In this document: positions 59,906-64,000 of the stretch, in pieces | Layout: each line of letters starts with the position of its first letter | How positions within the stretch are numbered: position 1 is the first letter of the stretch | Origin: Amblyornis subalaris | Lineage: Eukaryota > Chordata > Aves > Passeriformes > Ptilonorhynchidae | DNA: 64,000 bases | Direction of reading: 5' to 3' | Assembly: GCA_018881555.1 (NCBI GenBank) | Contig: JACAXG010000111.1 | Coordinates: forward strand, 124,001-188,000 | The notes under the pieces: generated by a model | Seen by the model: the letters and a program-made list of their open reading frames with translations, nothing else | Database searches by the model: none | Told to the model about the DNA's origin: nothing | Translations under genes and position numbers: made by a program

Positions 59906-60451
59906 TGCCGCTTTTCCTGCCCTTGCCTGGTTCCAGCCGGGCCTGCGTCTTCTTGGGTTCTGAGCCCACAGAAGCAGCGATGAATGGATTAACTGAGGTT
60001 TGCGGCCACAGTCTGTCTGGTCTGACAGCCTTTCACAACAGGCAGCTTCGTAAGGCAGCAGCGAAGGCAAAAGAGGAAAGAGACGGACCTCTGTAGCTAT
60101 ATTCCAAGTTTATTTCTCTGCCCTGGGAGGCAGGGTACATATCTTGAAGGGAAGCTAGCAGAGAGACAGTTTCTCGCTCTGTCTCTGCCGCTTTAAGGGG
60201 TAGGGATGACAGATCTTAACCAATCAAAGAGTAGAGATACATGAGAGAAAACCAATAAAACAATCTCAGGGGAGGAACAAATTTAAACTGACTAATAACA
60301 ATATAGCTGGAGGGAATTTTCAAATCACGCCATCCTGTTACAGAGCTTGAGGCTCTGTGATGGAGGAGAAAGCGTAAAGTGAGTGACATCTAAGGAATGT
60401 TGCTATGTTGCAGGCTCCTCTTTAGATAACTTGGGCTGCACCATAGCAGCA
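59906..60451 (-). repeat. ERV-2 5' LTR (546 bp)
   Basis: Nearly identical to 56522-57066. The differences cluster in the first 80 bases on the plus strand plus one C/T in GTGAYGGAGG. Transcription from it would run antisense to TRPM3. Confidence 0.95.
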
Positions 60452-60457
60452 ATCTCC
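60452..60457. repeat. ERV-2 target-site duplication, right copy (ATCTCC)
   Basis: Exact match to 56516-56521. Confidence 0.95.
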
Positions 60458-63400
60458 ATCTCTTGCCACAATGACTCCTAAGAAACCTCAGTTCAAAGGG
60501 TCCTTTAGTGAATATCCAATTATTACATCAGCTTTCCTTATTTGTGTTCCAATAAGTATGTGCTGGTAAATTCCTGCAGATTATCCAGTGACGTCTTAAC
60601 AAATTGCCTTGTCGTTTAGTTAAATATTTTTTTTTGTTATAATGAAAACATAATGAATTTTTAGGATAAATTTTCTTTTTATTTAAAAAACCAGATTCTT
60701 ACATAAATCACTCAGTAGTTTAACCATCAATCAACAAAAAAACACACCATAAAATATTAAGTATTTTGAATGTCTTTTTTTTTCCATTCCATTTGAGATT
60801 AATTTATATTTCAAGAACTACTTCCCTTTAAGGCAATCTTTACAATTTCCAAAAACTAAATTAAATTCTGATTTATTAAATGGAAGTTAAGAACTAGTGA
60901 ATGATACTAAGTCAGTACGTCAGGGCCCAGTTCATCTTAGAGCAGAGAGCCCAGACCACAGGAAAACTCATAGGATCAGCATATCACACAAGCCTTGTAC
61001 ATGACACATGCTGCTTCTTTTTCTGCCGCTCAAATTCTGTGCCCTCATCTTGATCAGCATTTTGTTCCTGTTCAACAAAGAGCAAAGCAACCAGACACTT
61101 AACATCCCTTAAAAGGGTTTTAGTCTGTTCTTTCAGATCAGACAACTGTATTTTTCAGCCTCTCTGGGGAAGCAGCTTTTAAGTTAGGGTTTGTTTAATG
61201 TTTTTTTCTTACCATTTTTTTAAGGAGTGCTCTACAGCTAGTCCTACCTGCTCTTTTGTTTTAAAACTGATGTTTGAGAATGTCTTCCAGATGTATGTGA
61301 CACCTTCTTTTACAGTACCAAGCCAGCAGTTTCAGTCTCTAAAAAGGATAAAGCATTTTGTTTACACATCTCTGCAACGGATCAACAGGATGTCTTCTGC
61401 AAGAATAAAAGGGAAAATAACAGGAGTAGATTTTGGAAAACGGCAGGATTTAGTTCAAAGCCCAGTGCTTAATGTTTTTAAAAATATGTAATATAGCTCA
61501 CTCACCTTTTCCAGCTTTTGTTTATACACCTACTTTTAAGCCTGGTCATTTTTATCTTGCAAAAGCTAATCACCATTGAAAGGGCAGGAACTTCCCTGCT
61601 TCTTCAATTCGGATGCTTTTCCCCCACCAGCTGTTTTGCCAGTATCAGCATTCACAAGGCTATACGCTGAGCTGGGTAGAAACAGATCTAGCTCAGAAAG
61701 AATTTCCACTTTTACCGGCACAAGCGGAGTCAGCTGCCTGGGAGACAAGGAAAGGGTGATTGTCCTTTTTGGATTTTCGCTAGATAAAGAAGCATAATAG
61801 TTTTAAAGGATGTCTTTTTAATGACATATTGCATTTGAAAGCATATTTATTCAGTAAATAGTGCTTGATACTAGCTACTTCCCTCCTTCGTGTGATCGTT
61901 TGCACTTTGGGGTTTTTTTTTCTGTTTCTGCAGATATTAGTGGAAATCAGATGCTTCCTCTCTACCAATAAAGAAAATTTAGTCTGCATGTTTGATATCC
62001 TGTGTATTGTCATTTCCTTTTAATGGCAAATGAGCCCAATATATTCTTTCTTTCACCTCCCACCTTACCCCATATTCATCTTAGCACTGAAATACTCTGG
62101 GAATTATTGTATTTCTTGAGCCTTTAAATTCTTCTGGCTGTGTACAATATCCTTTAGATTACCATCAGCAGCAATAATATTCAACCAAATGCGTTCTTTG
62201 TATGTCTGATTATATAAGTGAGTTATATTCCATTGACTGTATACATAATTGAGTAAGAAAGTATTTCGTGATCCTTGCCTGCAAATTTCTGTATTTTAAT
62301 AATGTGCTTTGATTTGGGGCTTTTGCACTCCTTAGCTTTCTCTTTCAGCAGTAGTCAAAAATTATGTTGTTGGAGGTCAGCAAGCACATTGCTGTCGTTG
62401 CCCTTGTTTTTTCACTGTGTCAGTACAACTCATCAGTCCTTGTTTAAATTTTGATCTGACTTCTAAATGCTTCTGGTAGGCCAAGCGGTTCACTGTCTCT
62501 CATCAGTCTTACACAGCTAGGAAGTCAAAATCTCGTGATGTTGATGTTTGTATACAGTGCAGCTTCATAATAAATATATTTAATCAACTTTAAACCAGAG
62601 AACTTTTCTTCTTTCATCTGTTTTTGTTAGTTTGGGGTACAAAAGGTGGGCGCACACCTATGTATACAGATCTATTGTGCAGTTTACCTATATGTAAGTT
62701 CAATATGTAAATGCAGTTCATCCTCTATATGTTTATCAGTAGTGAAAGTGTTATTACAAAAACTAACACTGGATAAGCCATCAAGTCCAGATGCTCCTCT
62801 CTCTCTAAATCATCTTAAACTGCGACTGGCAGGAGGATCAACAGCAGTGCTTGTATAGACAATATGGCAGACGTTAAGATGTTAAGACATCATTGTCTTA
62901 AAACATCAGGGACACAAATAATTGTCCCAAAGAGAGAGTAGAATGACAGGTATATCTACAACAATGGCTTCATTTCCGTACGGCTTGCAGTGATTTTTGT
63001 TTTCTTTGAGATAAAAGTTTTTACCTTTGAAACTATTCCCTCCTTTCTCTTCTAATATCAGTAAATCTTTTGGTTTAAAAAATCCGAAAAGACCCTTCAC
63101 TAAATCCATGTGAATTTGCACAAGCCATTTACAAATACAGACAAATATTTTTTCTGTATGTTGCTGCAATACATGATTTTTCATCTTCCTGTGCCCTGTT
63201 TGAAAAAATATAGCCTAAGGACCTTGGACCCCTACACAAACCTGAAGATGATCAAGGGGAGGTTTTATACTGACAGAGTGGAGAAATTGCACCATAGCCT
63301 AGTGTTAGAAAATATGGACAAGGAGATAGATTTCTCTCCTGTGTCCATGAGTGAACTACATAAGTAGGAAGGAAGTATGAGAATACAGGCACAGTTTTCT

Positions 63401-64000
63401 GTCTGTTGTTAAAAAAATGAGAATTCTGTAAATCTTGATTTCCTGGTAGGAAAGAGACTAGCCACTGGTAAATGCAACCTCTTTTGGTTTTTTTTATGTC
63501 CCCCCACCCCCCACCTTTGTCCTCAGAAAGGAGCTTTTGGAGTCTTCCGTATTTCGTTTCTGTCCTGGAGGATTGAGGGGAGAGATCGCTGTCTGAAAAT
63601 ACTGGAGGTCCTGGGGAAGAGAGGGAGTGACTGAGAGCACTCTTGCAGTGCATACCTAGGAGTGCCAGGAACCTGAATACTTTGGGAATTCTGTAAGTTT
63701 TGAAGGCTGGAGTTTGTAGAAAGGCATCCAGATGCAATTTGGCATGCTAGGTATTTTTTACAAACACTGACATTTTGCAAATGCATGAAAACTACAACTC
63801 AGCAGGATGTTGTGATGGGCATTGTACAAACATAATATATGAATGAGTCTAAAATTATTGCAGTGAAAGTGCCAAGAAAGAAACAGAGAGATCAATGCCG
63901 AAACTGGGTGTTTATGTGACCCATACCCCATGCTGTGTCACAGAGCAGTGCTACTTTCCGTCTTTGTTTAAAGAGCTGATGGTTTCTGGTTCTCCAAAGG
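60458..64000 (+). other. TRPM3 intron 1, last part of the window
   Basis: AT-rich intron with no recognised exon or repeat. The longest frame (63737-63252, minus, 161 codons) has no domain, signal or splice context that I recognise. The C-rich run at 63500-63513 (CCCCCCACCCCCCA) is G-quadruplex-prone on the minus strand. Confidence 0.5.

Larger units (their letters stand above)
56522..60451 (-). mobile_element. ERV-2: young 3.9-kb provirus with env but no recognisable gag-pol
   Basis: Two LTRs (56522-57066 and 59906-60451) with TG...CA ends, a perfect 6-bp duplication, a polypurine tract and a primer-binding-site candidate define a minus-strand provirus inside TRPM3 intron 1. By hand alignment the LTRs differ by about 6 substitutions and one 1-base indel over 545 bp (about 1%), so the insertion is recent, perhaps a few million years (inference). 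The 2.84-kb interior holds a decayed alpharetrovirus-like env (57086-58258). Upstream of env in viral sense are a T/A-rich tract, a CpG-rich segment resembling a host promoter (58760-59160) and a leader. Gag, protease, RT and integrase are absent or unrecognisable, so it must have moved with helper proteins. Confidence 0.93.

Noticed and set aside
63252..63737. 161-codon minus-strand frame as a gene
   Set aside because: No domain or signal recognised; inside the TRPM3 intron on the opposite strand with no supporting context.
1..64000. Bacterial-type operons, CRISPR arrays, insertion sequences
   Set aside because: No such structure seen; sequence composition, CR1 LINEs, ERVs and a spliced vertebrate exon show vertebrate nuclear DNA.

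Overview
This window looks like nuclear DNA of a bird, most likely a neoavian and possibly a passerine. It is AT-rich, almost gene-free sequence carrying 5'-truncated CR1 LINEs with ATTCTATG-type 3' ends, several endogenous retroviruses (ERVs) or solo LTRs of a type common in birds, and one SINE with a tRNA-Ile-like head and a CR1-like tail. The only host coding exon I can support is at 35597-35686 (+). It is a 30-codon first exon that I recognise as the amino terminus of TRPM3, a cation channel, ending in a clean GT donor and preceded by a CpG-rich promoter region. TRPM3 is Z-linked in birds, so this is probably chromosome Z (inference).

Layout. 1-35 kb is upstream intergenic DNA. It holds a solo LTR (2914-3475, TSD GCACC), a second solo LTR (6584-7466, TSD TTGCA), CR1 fragments, and an older LTR at about 12.4-13.2 kb. 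That older LTR appears to be split by a nearly complete 7.5-kb ERV at 13227-20726. Further on are the SINE (22672-22808), a third solo LTR (29436-30178, TSD GTCCT), a 1.1-kb CR1 3' end (30760-31861) and a G-quadruplex-prone stretch at 32.8 kb. The TRPM3 promoter and exon lie at 35.1-35.7 kb. From 35687 to the end the DNA is the start of a very long first intron. It contains three larger CR1 copies and a young 3.9-kb ERV (56522-60451).

The two ERVs are both on the minus strand. ERV-1 keeps a betaretrovirus-like plan: PBS resembling a tRNA-Lys3 site, gag with two CCHC knuckles, an intact GGGAAAC slip site, dUTPase fused to protease, RT-RNase H, integrase. Its env, however, has a CX6CC transmembrane subunit like that of alpharetroviruses. 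It is broken by many stops and frame breaks, and its LTRs differ at about 23 of 314 positions. ERV-2 has nearly identical LTRs (about 6 substitutions and one indel in 545 bp) and a perfect 6-bp TSD. It keeps an env remnant but no recognisable gag, pro or pol. In their place is about 0.4 kb of CpG-rich DNA that looks like a host housekeeping promoter (two ZNF143/GFY-like motifs, an NRF1-like site, an RFX X-box-like site, an ETS site). This possible capture of host DNA by a retrovirus is the most unusual thing in the window.

All LTR-type elements recognised here are antisense to TRPM3. Everything outside the TRPM3 exon and the retroelements is, as far as I can read, non-coding.
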